This document shows, piece by piece, positions 7,690-16,243 of a stretch of DNA of 64,000 nt. Source of the DNA: CBDEUK01 sp965250225. Its GTDB lineage: Bacteria; Pseudomonadota; Gammaproteobacteria; Eutrophobiales; Eutrophobiaceae. Numbering within the stretch: the first letter of the stretch is position 1; each line of letters begins with the position of its first letter. Position numbers and translations under genes: made by a program. The stretch is from assembly GCA_965250225.1 (NCBI GenBank), contig CBDFNQ010000023.1, positions 29,862 through 93,861 of the forward strand, given 5' to 3'. The notes beneath the pieces were generated by a model. The model was given only the letters and a program-made list of their open reading frames with translations, searched no databases and was not told the origin of the DNA.

Positions 7690-9099
7690 ATGTCAAAAAA
7701 GAAGGTATTAGACCTGATAAAAAGCACCGAGGCGAAATTCGTTGATCTTCGTTTTTGTGACACCAAGGGTAAAGAGCAGCATGTAACCGTTCCAACATCA
7801 GTTGTTGATGATGATTTTTTTATAGATGGCAAAATGTTTGATGGCTCATCCATCGCTGGCTGGAAAGGTATTAACGAATCTGACATGGTTTTAATGCCAG
7901 ATACAGACACCGCTTATCTGGATCCATTCTTTGACGATGCAACAGTGAACATTACCTGTGACATTCTTGAGCCAAGTACGATGGAAGGTTATGAACGTGA
8001 CCCACGTTCTTTGGCCAAACGTGCTGAGGCTTATCTACAATCCACCGGGATTGCAGATACTGCATACTTTGGTCCCGAACCTGAATTTTTTATCTTTGAT
8101 GATGTTCGTTGGGGTGATGACACGAATACTTCTTTCCACGAAGTAGATGCTGAAGAAGGTCACTGGAACTCTGGCAGTATGCTGGAAGACAACAATACGG
8201 GACACCGTCCTGGTGTAAAGGGCGGTTACTTTCCAGTTCCTCCTGTGGATTCTGGTCAGAATATCCGTTCTGCCATGTGTCAGGTTCTTGAAGAAATGGG
8301 TGTTGCCGTGGAAGTACATCACCACGAAGTGGCTACCGCTGGACAGGCCGAGATTGGTACTGTCTTTGATACCCTGGTCAAAAAGGCCGATGACGTTTTG
8401 AAAATCAAATACGGCGTAATGAATGTTGCTCATGGTTATGGCAAGACAGCGACCTTTATGCCGAAACCTCTGGTAGGTGATAACGGTAGCGGTATGCACG
8501 TCCACCAATCTTTAGCAAAAGGCGGTGATAATATTTTTGCTGGTGACGGCTACGGTGGTTTGTCTGAAACGGCCCTGCATTATATCGGTGGTATCTTCAA
8601 ACATGCACGCGCCATAAACGCTTTCGCTAATGCGGGTACTAATAGTTACAAACGTCTGGTACCAGGTTTTGAAGCACCATTATTACTGGCCTATTCAGCT
8701 CGTAACCGTTCTGCTTCCTGTCGTATTCCCTGGGTTTCAAGCCCGAAGGGTACTCGTATTGAAATCCGTTTTGGTGATGCCTGTGGTAACCCATATTTGA
8801 CCTTTGCTTCTATGATGATGGCGGGGCTTGATGGCATCCAGAATAAAATCGATCCAGGCGAACCGTTTGAAAAGGATTTGTATGACCTTACGATTGAAGA
8901 AGAAAAGTCAGTGCCTTCTGTTGCCTCTTCTCTTGACCAGGCTCTTGAAGCATTGGACAACGATCGTGCTTTTCTGACGGCGGGTAGTGTATTTACGGAC
9001 GATGTGATTGATGCTTACATCGAATTGAAGATGGAAGAAGTGACACGTTTTCGTGCGACCACACATCCTATTGAGTTCGATATGTACTATAGTTTATAA
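7690..9099 (+). CDS. glnA: Glutamine synthetase type I
   Basis: The 469-residue length is that of proteobacterial GlnA. Visible signatures include FDGSSIAGW near the N-terminus, FGPEPEFFIFD with metal-binding glutamates, KPLVGDNGSGMHVHQSL, the ATP-region residues around PGFEAP, and NRSASCRIP. The tyrosine in EKDLYDL corresponds to the adenylylation site used by GlnE in this subtype. The enzyme joins ammonia and glutamate using ATP. A strong ribosome site (GAGGAG) precedes the ATG. NtrC and sigma-54 candidate sites upstream and ntrBC downstream indicate nitrogen control. A terminator follows. Confidence 0.98.
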   Translation: MSKKKVLDLIKSTEAKFVDLRFCDTKGKEQHVTVPTSVVDDDFFIDGKMFDGSSIAGWKGINESDMVLMPDTDTAYLDPFFDDATVNITCDILEPSTMEGYERDPRSLAKRAEAYLQSTGIADTAYFGPEPEFFIFDDVRWGDDTNTSFHEVDAEEGHWNSGSMLEDNNTGHRPGVKGGYFPVPPVDSGQNIRSAMCQVLEEMGVAVEVHHHEVATAGQAEIGTVFDTLVKKADDVLKIKYGVMNVAHGYGKTATFMPKPLVGDNGSGMHVHQSLAKGGDNIFAGDGYGGLSETALHYIGGIFKHARAINAFANAGTNSYKRLVPGFEAPLLLAYSARNRSASCRIPWVSSPKGTRIEIRFGDACGNPYLTFASMMMAGLDGIQNKIDPGEPFEKDLYDLTIEEEKSVPSVASSLDQALEALDNDRAFLTAGSVFTDDVIDAYIELKMEEVTRFRATTHPIEFDMYYSL

Positions 9100-9124
9100 G
9101 TTATATCATCTTAATTATGTGGTC

Positions 9125-9154
9125 AAAAAACCCCGCTTCGGTGGGGTTTTTTTT
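9125..9154 (+). terminator. Rho-independent terminator of glnA
   Basis: A GC-rich stem (CCCCGC / GTGGGG with a TTCG tetraloop) at 9131-9146 is preceded by A6 and followed by T8. It lies 25 bases after the glnA stop and separates glnA from the DUF4124-ntrBC unit. Confidence 0.92.
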
Positions 9155-9244
9155 ATGACTGCTCGGTTATTTAAAGCTGTGGATGCTACGTAATTAGCAA
9201 AAATACATGAACCTTGGCAATCAGTTTTGAGTCATACTGTCTGT

Positions 9245-9805
9245 ATGCGACATAAATTTAACAATCGTTATTTCAGAAACCCTGTTTTACTATCCAGTTT
9301 CCTCCTGGCTGTGTTAATAGGTATGTTTACACAGGCTATTGCGACTGAGGTCTATATCACCCATGATAAAGATGGCAATCCAATTTTTTCCGATCAACCA
9401 TCCAGTGATGCGGAAAAAATCATTATTGAAGATATTCAAACTGTCCCAAAGGTACAGACGCAAACACAACCTGCTTCTGGAACAAGTCAGAAATTAAAAG
9501 AATTACCCAAATACACTGAATTTAAAATTGTCAGTCCGGTTGATGACGAATCCATTCGTGAAAATACCGGCGCTTTAAGTGTTCAGGTTGCGTTGTCACC
9601 CAAATTGCGTGGTAATGATCAGATCGTCTTATATCTCGATGGTGCAGTGGTTTTGAAAGGTCGGGAAACAACATTCAACTTAACCAATATTGATCGGGGT
9701 ACGCACAGCTTGTTAGTTGCTATAGAGTCAGCCAGCGGTAAACAAGAGATGCGTTCTACACCCGTTACAGTGCATCTGTTGCGTTTTTCTCAAGTGACGA
9801 ATTAA
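9245..9805 (+). CDS. Secreted DUF4124-domain protein
   Basis: The 186-residue protein has a Sec-type signal peptide (basic MRHKFNNRYFRN, then a hydrophobic core LLSSFLLAVLIGMF, with a likely cut after QAIA). The short DUF4124 segment EVYITHDKDGNPIFSDQP follows, then a region that looks like an immunoglobulin-like beta domain. The longer frame starts with TTG at 9227; ATG at 9245 gives the cleaner signal peptide. DUF4124 proteins are periplasmic and of unknown function. Genes of this type commonly sit between glnA and ntrB in gammaproteobacteria, but no link to nitrogen is shown. Confidence 0.82.
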   Translation: MRHKFNNRYFRNPVLLSSFLLAVLIGMFTQAIATEVYITHDKDGNPIFSDQPSSDAEKIIIEDIQTVPKVQTQTQPASGTSQKLKELPKYTEFKIVSPVDDESIRENTGALSVQVALSPKLRGNDQIVLYLDGAVVLKGRETTFNLTNIDRGTHSLLVAIESASGKQEMRSTPVTVHLLRFSQVTN

Positions 9806-10000
9806 CCCGCCACTTCTTCAATATCTAAATCCCTCTTATTTATCTGATTTCTATCTTTTGGGTTGCTATGCCCCAATCATGGTCTGGTTATTGCTGAACT
9901 CTAGTCAGTAATCATTAACCATATTCAATGGTTTTTAAGTTGCTGAATAATATAAAGAAAATATTGTAAAATATGAGTGGGGTTGATATTAAATCTATAA

Positions 10001-10020
10001 TGCGCACTAAAATAGTGCGA
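10001..10020. promoter_or_regulatory. NtrC-binding-type palindrome upstream of ntrB
   Basis: TGCGCACTAAAATAGTGCGA holds two perfect 7-base arms (CGCACTA / TAGTGCG) around AAA. Its centre has the same GCACT-N5-AGTGC pattern as the site before glnA. It ends 13 bases before the ntrB start, so binding there would more likely repress than activate ntrBC, as at the enteric glnL operator. Confidence 0.7.
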
Positions 10021-10033
10021 TACTGAAACAGTT

Positions 10034-11101
10034 ATGACTGTATCTGGGGCATCATCTGAAATCTTGATCGATCATCTGACCACAGCAGTGTTGTTGTTTG
10101 ATCGTGACTTACGTCTGAAAGGTATTAATGCGTCAGCAGAGGATTTGCTGTCGGTTAGTCATCGTAAGGTAATAGGCCTGGATGTGGAGCAAATTTTACC
10201 GAATTCGTTTTTTTTCTCAGAGGCAGTCAAACGATCATTTTCAGATGGTTCTCCCTGTGTACAATGGGCGGCTGATATTGATCTACCAAATATGAAGACC
10301 ATCACCGTGGATTGTGTGTTTACACCGATAGACAACGGACAGGGAGTGGATTGCCTGGTTGTCGAAATGATGAATACTTATTTTCACAAGCGCATATCGA
10401 AAGAAGAAACATTAATTGCTCAGAACCTGACATCCAACGAACTCAGTCGAGCATTGGCGCACGAAATAAAAAACCCTCTCGGTGGTTTACGTGGAGCGGC
10501 TCAATTGCTAAGGCAGGAATTAGTCAGTGATGATCTAAAAGAATATACCGACATCATTATTAACGAAGCTGATCGTTTGAGAAATCTGGTCGATAGAATG
10601 TTGTCACCAGATAAAGAGATGAATTTTTCTACTGAAAATATTCATGAAATCCTGGAATACGTTTGCAGCTTGATTAGTGCAGAAACCACGATAAATTTTA
10701 ATTTAGTAAGAGATTATGACCCCAGTTTGCCAGAGATCTGGACAGATAGGGAGAGCATGATTCAGATTTTTCTGAATATTATTCGTAATTCGATACAGGC
10801 TATTGAAGAAGAGGGTGAGATAACAATACAAACCAGGGCTGAACGTAAATGCACGATTGCTCAGGTCTTGCATAAACTTTGTTTACGAATAGATGTTATT
10901 GACAATGGCTCGGGAATTCTCGATGACATGGTCGATAGAATTTTTTATCCGATGATCACATCCCGCGCTGAAGGTACGGGTCTTGGTCTTCCGATTGCAC
11001 AATCACTCATACAAAAGCATGGAGGTATCATTGAATACAACCGCGTTAACGAAAGAACTGTCTTCACAATCTTATTACCAAGGGAAAGGAACCATGACTG
11101 A
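10034..11101 (+). CDS. glnL: Nitrogen regulation sensor kinase NtrB
   Basis: The 355-residue protein has an N-terminal PAS domain (residues 10-115), a dimerisation helix with the phospho-accepting His143 in LAHEIKNPLGGLRGAAQLLRQ, and an HATPase_c domain with IRNSIQAIEE (N box), DNGSGI (G1) and GTGLGLPIA (G2). No membrane segment is present, as expected for the cytosolic NtrB that answers to PII. It phosphorylates or dephosphorylates NtrC. Its last 8 bases overlap the start of ntrC, implying translational coupling. Confidence 0.96.
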   Translation: MTVSGASSEILIDHLTTAVLLFDRDLRLKGINASAEDLLSVSHRKVIGLDVEQILPNSFFFSEAVKRSFSDGSPCVQWAADIDLPNMKTITVDCVFTPIDNGQGVDCLVVEMMNTYFHKRISKEETLIAQNLTSNELSRALAHEIKNPLGGLRGAAQLLRQELVSDDLKEYTDIIINEADRLRNLVDRMLSPDKEMNFSTENIHEILEYVCSLISAETTINFNLVRDYDPSLPEIWTDRESMIQIFLNIIRNSIQAIEEEGEITIQTRAERKCTIAQVLHKLCLRIDVIDNGSGILDDMVDRIFYPMITSRAEGTGLGLPIAQSLIQKHGGIIEYNRVNERTVFTILLPRERNHD

Positions 11102-12497
11102 TAAGCAAGAAATCTGGATTATTGATGATGATCGATCCATACGTTGGGTGCTGGAAAAGGCTCTGGAAAAAGCGGATATTAAAACCAGAAGTTTTGAGAA
11201 TGGTTCGAAAGTCCTGAATCAATTAAAACGTCAGATACCTCAGGCAATTATATCTGATGTTCGTATGCCGGATACTGATGGTATTGAGTTATTGAGCGAG
11301 ATAAAAGAACTGGCACCGAATATTCCTGTGATCATTATGACAGCTTATTCTGATCTTGATCGTGCAGTATCTGCTTTTCAGGCTGGTGCATTTGAATATC
11401 TTTCCAAGCCATTTGATATAGATGAGGTTGTTACTCTTGTTCAACGTGCATTGAGCGAAAACGAACTGAAAGGCACTGTTACTTCCATCGGTAAGAATGA
11501 GCCTGTTCAGGAAATTATTGGTTCTGCACCGGCAATGCAGGAAGTCTTTCGGGCGATTGGTCGTTTATCCAGTTCTAATTTGACTGTGTTGATCACTGGC
11601 GAATCGGGTACTGGCAAAGAACTAGTTGCTAAAGCCCTACATCGCCATAGTCCGCGGGCAGAAAATCCATTTATTGCTTTGAATACTGCTGCGATCCCAA
11701 AAGAGTTACTCGAATCGGAGTTATTTGGTCATGAGAAAGGTGCTTTTACTGGCGCAACAGGCCAGCGTATTGGGCGTTTCCAGCAATCAAACGGCGGCAC
11801 TTTATTTCTCGATGAAATAGGTGATATGCCAGCTGATTTACAAACCCGATTACTCCGTGTTTTAGCGGAGGGTGAATACTATCGTGTCGGTGGTCATTTG
11901 CCGATCAAATCTGATGTACGAATCATCGCTGCAACTCATCAAAACCTGGAAGAGCGTGTTGCATCGGGCGATTTTCGTGAAGATTTGCTGCATCGTTTGA
12001 ATGTTATTCGTGTTCATGTCCCGCCATTGCGTGATCGGCGAGAAGATATACCCATGTTATGTGAGTTTTTTCTACGTAGTGCAGCCAATGAATTACAGGT
12101 TGAACCGAAAAAAGCATTGTTAGAGACGCAGGATTTTTTAAATTCCCTGCAATGGCCTGGTAACGTCAGACAGTTGGAAAATTTTTGTCGTTGGATAACT
12201 GTAATGGCCTCTGGTTACGAGATCCATATAGAAGATCTGCCACCTGAATTAAAAGATGTGGTGAAAAATGAAGGTACAGGAGATGATTGGGAATCGGGTT
12301 TGCGACGATGGGTCGAGATAAGTCTGACACAAGGTAACAAAGATATTCTTTCTCAGGCTCTGCCAATATTTCAACGAATTATCATTGAAGTCGCATTGAA
12401 GCAAACGGGTGGAAGGCGTCAGGATGCAGCTAAGTTACTCGGTTGGGGGCGGAATACATTAACAAGAAAAATAAAAGAACTGGATATGAATATTTAA
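11094..12497 (+). CDS. glnG: Nitrogen regulation response regulator NtrC
   Basis: The 467-residue protein starts at ATG 11094 (MTDKQEIWIIDDD). The open frame reaches further upstream, but that part overlaps ntrB and is unlike the family. Residues 5-120 form the receiver with phospho-acceptor Asp55 (ISDVRMPDTDG). The centre is a sigma-54-interacting AAA+ domain with Walker A GESGTGKELVAK, the GAFTGA loop and Walker B LFLDEIGD. The C-terminus is a Fis-like helix-turn-helix (RRQDAAKLLGWGRNTLTRK). It activates sigma-54 promoters such as glnA under nitrogen limitation. Confidence 0.97.
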   Translation: MTDKQEIWIIDDDRSIRWVLEKALEKADIKTRSFENGSKVLNQLKRQIPQAIISDVRMPDTDGIELLSEIKELAPNIPVIIMTAYSDLDRAVSAFQAGAFEYLSKPFDIDEVVTLVQRALSENELKGTVTSIGKNEPVQEIIGSAPAMQEVFRAIGRLSSSNLTVLITGESGTGKELVAKALHRHSPRAENPFIALNTAAIPKELLESELFGHEKGAFTGATGQRIGRFQQSNGGTLFLDEIGDMPADLQTRLLRVLAEGEYYRVGGHLPIKSDVRIIAATHQNLEERVASGDFREDLLHRLNVIRVHVPPLRDRREDIPMLCEFFLRSAANELQVEPKKALLETQDFLNSLQWPGNVRQLENFCRWITVMASGYEIHIEDLPPELKDVVKNEGTGDDWESGLRRWVEISLTQGNKDILSQALPIFQRIIIEVALKQTGGRRQDAAKLLGWGRNTLTRKIKELDMNI

Positions 12498-12518
12498 ATA
12501 AGCGGTTCAGTAAGAATT

Positions 12519-13454
12519 TCACACTGAATTCAATCTTACAAGATAATTGACAGGCGCATGATCAGAAAGATAAGAAGGAATATCGCGTTCAAAACTTTTT
12601 ATTATTTTCAAAAAACTGTTTATATTCTTTACTTGTTTTATATCCGGCAGATCATTTTGTTGCATATTTAAAATTTCTTTTTCTGATTGATCGATATGAT
12701 GTTTGTCTGCTGTGAAATAATGAGATTCGCCACAATGCTTGTAAGTGTTATTTAGAAAATCAAAAGGCAACATGGTGACAATATCATTGCGATTGATCAC
12801 TCGATAGATTTTCTTGTTAGGTACTGAATTACAAAATTCTAAATCACCAATTTTTGGCGAGCCAAACGTATAGCATGCTTCCACGTTCAAAGAGTTACTT
12901 AGTGAGGAAATTGTCAGGATGGACAATGCAGCTCCGAGGCTGTGACCAGCCAAAATGACGGGTAGTTTTTTCAAATCTTCATTTCTTTTTAATTGTTCTT
13001 CAATACTCAGATAGGCATCGTAAAATCCGCTGTGTACGTTTCCAGTCTTTGCATGTTTTTTCTGTACGGCATTGGCATTTAACTTCCAGTTATCAATACC
13101 ATTCGTGCCGCGGAAAATTAATATTAAACAATCGCGTTGAGTATTTTTCTCAACATCGTACGCAGTTTTTTTAAGTAACCAGGCATAGCTGGCGGTTTTT
13201 TCATTTTTAAAACAATCAAGCCATTGGATGTCTGCAGCATCTAATAACGCATCCAGAAAAGATATTTTTTGATGATTACAATACATAACCTGATCTATAC
13301 GATAGATAAGACGACAGAGTTCTGCGAGTAGGCAAGCGTTTGAGATTTCAAACTTACCACTTGATAGAATGAATTCTGGTTGTTTTTCAAATTGAAAATA
13401 ATGATCGTCAGACCCGGGTTTTGTTAGCGCTTCCCAACTGTTGTCAAATTTCAT
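12519..13454 (-). CDS. Class 3 (alpha/beta) lipase family protein
   Basis: This frame shows the nucleophile elbow AGHSLGAALS, the strand-turn LILIFRGTNG that shapes the oxyanion hole, and a later YTFGSPKIGD stretch followed by RVINRNDIVTMLP. These are the signature segments of class 3 lipases, with Ser in GHSLG and Asp in RNDIV as catalytic residues. No clear signal peptide is present. The frame extends to a start at 13502, which would overlap moeB by 32 bases; ATG 13454 avoids most of that but neither start has a strong ribosome site. It is the last gene of the hemA-prfA-prmC-moeB run. The substrate is unknown. Confidence 0.82.
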   Translation of the reverse strand: MKFDNSWEALTKPGSDDHYFQFEKQPEFILSSGKFEISNACLLAELCRLIYRIDQVMYCNHQKISFLDALLDAADIQWLDCFKNEKTASYAWLLKKTAYDVEKNTQRDCLILIFRGTNGIDNWKLNANAVQKKHAKTGNVHSGFYDAYLSIEEQLKRNEDLKKLPVILAGHSLGAALSILTISSLSNSLNVEACYTFGSPKIGDLEFCNSVPNKKIYRVINRNDIVTMLPFDFLNNTYKHCGESHYFTADKHHIDQSEKEILNMQQNDLPDIKQVKNINSFLKIIKSFERDIPSYLSDHAPVNYLVRLNSV

Positions 13455-13470
13455 TATGTACTTTGCATTG

Positions 13471-14217
13471 TCATTGGGGGCCGCACACTGGGCAGTGTTC
13501 ATCTTTATTCAATTTTGCAATTTGCCATTCCATCGATAAGGCATCGAATAATAATAATTTTCCCACCAATGTTTCTCCTATTCCCATGATCAATTTCATT
13601 GCTTCAAGTGCCTGTAGACTACCAACAATTCCAAGTAAGGGAGCAATCACGCCATTTGCTGTACAGGTTTGATCGGTATGTGATGCATCGTCGTATAGAC
13701 AACGATAACAAGGTGAAGATGGTAGTTGTACATTGAAGACACTTATTTGAGCTTCAAAGCGTATTGCAGCAGCAGACACCAGAGGTGTTTTTGTAACAAC
13801 GCAGGCTTTATTAATATCAAAGCGTGTTGCGAAATTATCCGAACAATCAAGTACGACATCGTGTTGTGTTACTTGTTCGGCTAAAGAGTCGTATTCAAGT
13901 TGTTGATTAATCGTGATGATCCTGGTATCAGGGTTGATTGCTTGTAGATGTTCTTTGCCCGAGTCTACTTTCAATCGACCGATGTCTGATGTGGCATGTA
14001 CAATTTGTCGTTGTAGATTTGAAAGATCGACCTTATCAAAATCAACCAGTGTTAAATTACCCACGCCACCACTGGTCAGATAAACAGATGCGGACGATCC
14101 AAGACCACCCAGGCCGATGATCAATGCCTTTGCTTCAGACAATTTCAGTTGTCCCGCTGCATCGATCTCGGGCAACATGATTTGTCGGCTGTAACGCAAT
14201 AATTGGTCGTCGTTCAT
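13471..14217 (-). CDS. moeB: MoeB/ThiF-family adenylyltransferase
   Basis: The 248-residue protein has the E1-like nucleotide motif GLGGLGSSASVYLTSGGVG, then LVDFDKVDLSNLQRQ, and DCSDNFATRFDIN. Two zinc-binding CxxC pairs are visible (CYRC and CPVC near the end). This is the layout of MoeB, which adenylates the C-terminal glycine of MoaD in molybdopterin synthesis. ThiF and HesA are close relatives and cannot be excluded. The position after prmC is the usual one for this gene in gammaproteobacteria. Confidence 0.88.
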   Translation of the reverse strand: MNDDQLLRYSRQIMLPEIDAAGQLKLSEAKALIIGLGGLGSSASVYLTSGGVGNLTLVDFDKVDLSNLQRQIVHATSDIGRLKVDSGKEHLQAINPDTRIITINQQLEYDSLAEQVTQHDVVLDCSDNFATRFDINKACVVTKTPLVSAAAIRFEAQISVFNVQLPSSPCYRCLYDDASHTDQTCTANGVIAPLLGIVGSLQALEAMKLIMGIGETLVGKLLLFDALSMEWQIAKLNKDEHCPVCGPQ

Positions 14218-14232
14218 TTTTGTGATGTTAAT

Positions 14233-15078
14233 TTAATCATTTATGTAAACTGCACGACTTGCACGATGATGGCCTGCCAGATCATGCAGTGGTTCTATAT
14301 TCTCATAGTTATGTTGTTTTAATAACTGGAATACGGTTTCTCCTTGATCATATCCATGTTCAACGAGTAGATGTCCTTTTTTGTTTAGATATTGTACGCT
14401 TTGTGAAATGATCACTTTTAAATCATCCAGTCCTCCAAAGCCAGATACCAGAGCATTGCTCGGTTCAAAGCGTACATCGCCCGTTGATAAATGTGAATCG
14501 TGTTCTTTTATATATGGTGGATTGCTGATGATCATATCGAAGCATTGTTCTGGTAATGCTTCGAACCAGTTGCTCTGAAAGAAATGAATATTATGAATAT
14601 TATTCACCGTTGCATTTTGGCGGGCAACCTCTAAAGCCTGAGTAGAGATATCGATTGCAACAAGATGGCTCAAAGGTCTTTCTTTTGCAATCGCCAGGGC
14701 TATTGCGCCACTGCCAGTTCCCAGATCAAGAATATGTAATTGAGTATCGTGTGAGATTGTTTGCAAGGCGGATTCAACTAAAATTTCTGTTTCTGATCTT
14801 GGGATCAAAGTATGTTTATTAACATTTAATGTTAATGACCAGAATTCTTTATGGTCAACCAGATAGGCAATGGGCAAACCGCTAACCCTTTTTTGTAACA
14901 GATAATTGAAACGTTCTATTTGTTGATCGTCCAGGGTGCGTTCTGGGTGTGCGTATAAATGGCTGCGATCGCAATCGAGGACGTGTTGCAATAATAACTC
15001 TGAGTCCAGTCTGGCACTGTCTGAATCAGTCAGTTGGTTTTTTGCATGGGCTATGAGCGTTTGGATACTTTGATCCAT
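14233..15078 (-). CDS. prmC: Release factor glutamine methyltransferase PrmC
   Basis: The 281-residue protein has an N-terminal helical domain and a Rossmann methyltransferase domain with LDLGTGSGAIALAIA and the catalytic NPPY motif (IISNPPYI). PrmC methylates the Gln of the GGQ motif in release factors. It starts 9 bases after the prfA stop, and PrfA is its substrate, so the pairing supports the call. Confidence 0.95.
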   Translation of the reverse strand: MDQSIQTLIAHAKNQLTDSDSARLDSELLLQHVLDCDRSHLYAHPERTLDDQQIERFNYLLQKRVSGLPIAYLVDHKEFWSLTLNVNKHTLIPRSETEILVESALQTISHDTQLHILDLGTGSGAIALAIAKERPLSHLVAIDISTQALEVARQNATVNNIHNIHFFQSNWFEALPEQCFDMIISNPPYIKEHDSHLSTGDVRFEPSNALVSGFGGLDDLKVIISQSVQYLNKKGHLLVEHGYDQGETVFQLLKQHNYENIEPLHDLAGHHRASRAVYIND

Positions 15079-15087
15079 TGTTCAGTA

Positions 15088-16170
15088 TTAATCGTTTAAA
15101 GCAGCCAGTAAATCAGCTTGATATTCATTGATCAATGGTTCGATGATCATATCAACTGCACCGGCCATAAATTCATCCAGTTTATACAGCGTAAGATTGA
15201 TCCGATGATCTGTTACTCTTCCTTGTGGGAAGTTATAGGTGCGAATACGTTCTGATCGATCACCGCTGCCAACGAGGGTGCGTCGGTTTTCGGCTTGTTC
15301 ACTCGATTGCCTTTCACGTTGGCTATCCATGAGTCTGGCCTGTAACAGAGACATGGCTCGGGCTTTATTTTTATGTTGCGAACGTTCATCCTGACATTCA
15401 ATAACGGTGTTGGTTGGTAGATGTGTAATGCGAATGGCTGAGTCGGTTTTATTGACATGCTGTCCCCCAGCACCGGATGCACGAAAGGTATCAATACGTA
15501 AATCCGCAGGATTAATTTCAATCTCTTCAATGTCGTCGAGCTCTGGTAATACAGCAACCGTACAGGCCGAGGTATGAATACGGCCTTGAGATTCAGTTTC
15601 CGGCACACGTTGTACACGATGAGCACCCGATTCAAATTTCAAGCGTGAATAGGCACCTTCGCCAATGACACGCATAATGATTTCTTTATATCCGGCCAGA
15701 TCGCTTTCGGCAGAATTAATAATTTCTACTTTCCAGCCTCGGGTTTCCGCATAGCGGGTATACATGCGCATCAAATCGCCAGAAAATAACGCGGCTTCTT
15801 CACCACCTGTGCCTGCACGAATTTCAAGAAAGATGTTGCTCTTATCGGCTGGATCTTTGGGCAGTAATAATTTTTGTAATTCGAGTTCCAGTGTTTCGTT
15901 TGTTGCCTGCGTTTCATTGATTTCTTCCTGGGCTAACTCGCGAATTTCAGCATCACTGTCTTTGCTAATCTCTTGTGCATTTTCTATGGTTTTCATATTG
16001 CTGCTGTAGTTTTTGAAACAGGTAACAATCGGTGCAATCTCAGCGCGTTCTTTAGAGATGTCTCGAAAGCGATTTTGATCATTGATCGTATCGGGATCGG
16101 ACATTAAGGCATCGATCTCGGTTAATCGTTCGTCGAGCTTTTCCAGTTTATGTAACAGACTTTTTTTCAT
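15088..16170 (-). CDS. prfA: Peptide chain release factor 1
   Basis: At 360 residues the protein has RF1 length. It has the GGQ loop (RASGAGGQHVNKTDSAIR) that triggers peptide release and upstream GGEEAALFSGDLMRMY. The codon-recognition PxT-type region lies in the middle (RVPETESQGR, i.e. PET), which is the RF1 class. It reads UAA and UAG. It is the second gene of hemA-prfA-prmC-moeB. Confidence 0.98.
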   Translation of the reverse strand: MKKSLLHKLEKLDERLTEIDALMSDPDTINDQNRFRDISKERAEIAPIVTCFKNYSSNMKTIENAQEISKDSDAEIRELAQEEINETQATNETLELELQKLLLPKDPADKSNIFLEIRAGTGGEEAALFSGDLMRMYTRYAETRGWKVEIINSAESDLAGYKEIIMRVIGEGAYSRLKFESGAHRVQRVPETESQGRIHTSACTVAVLPELDDIEEIEINPADLRIDTFRASGAGGQHVNKTDSAIRITHLPTNTVIECQDERSQHKNKARAMSLLQARLMDSQRERQSSEQAENRRTLVGSGDRSERIRTYNFPQGRVTDHRINLTLYKLDEFMAGAVDMIIEPLINEYQADLLAALND

Positions 16171-16243
16171 TGATTTGAGATCACAGGATTAAAAAAATAG
16201 TGAGTAGTTAATAGCGAATAGTAAACGGCAAGGCCCAAAGGGG

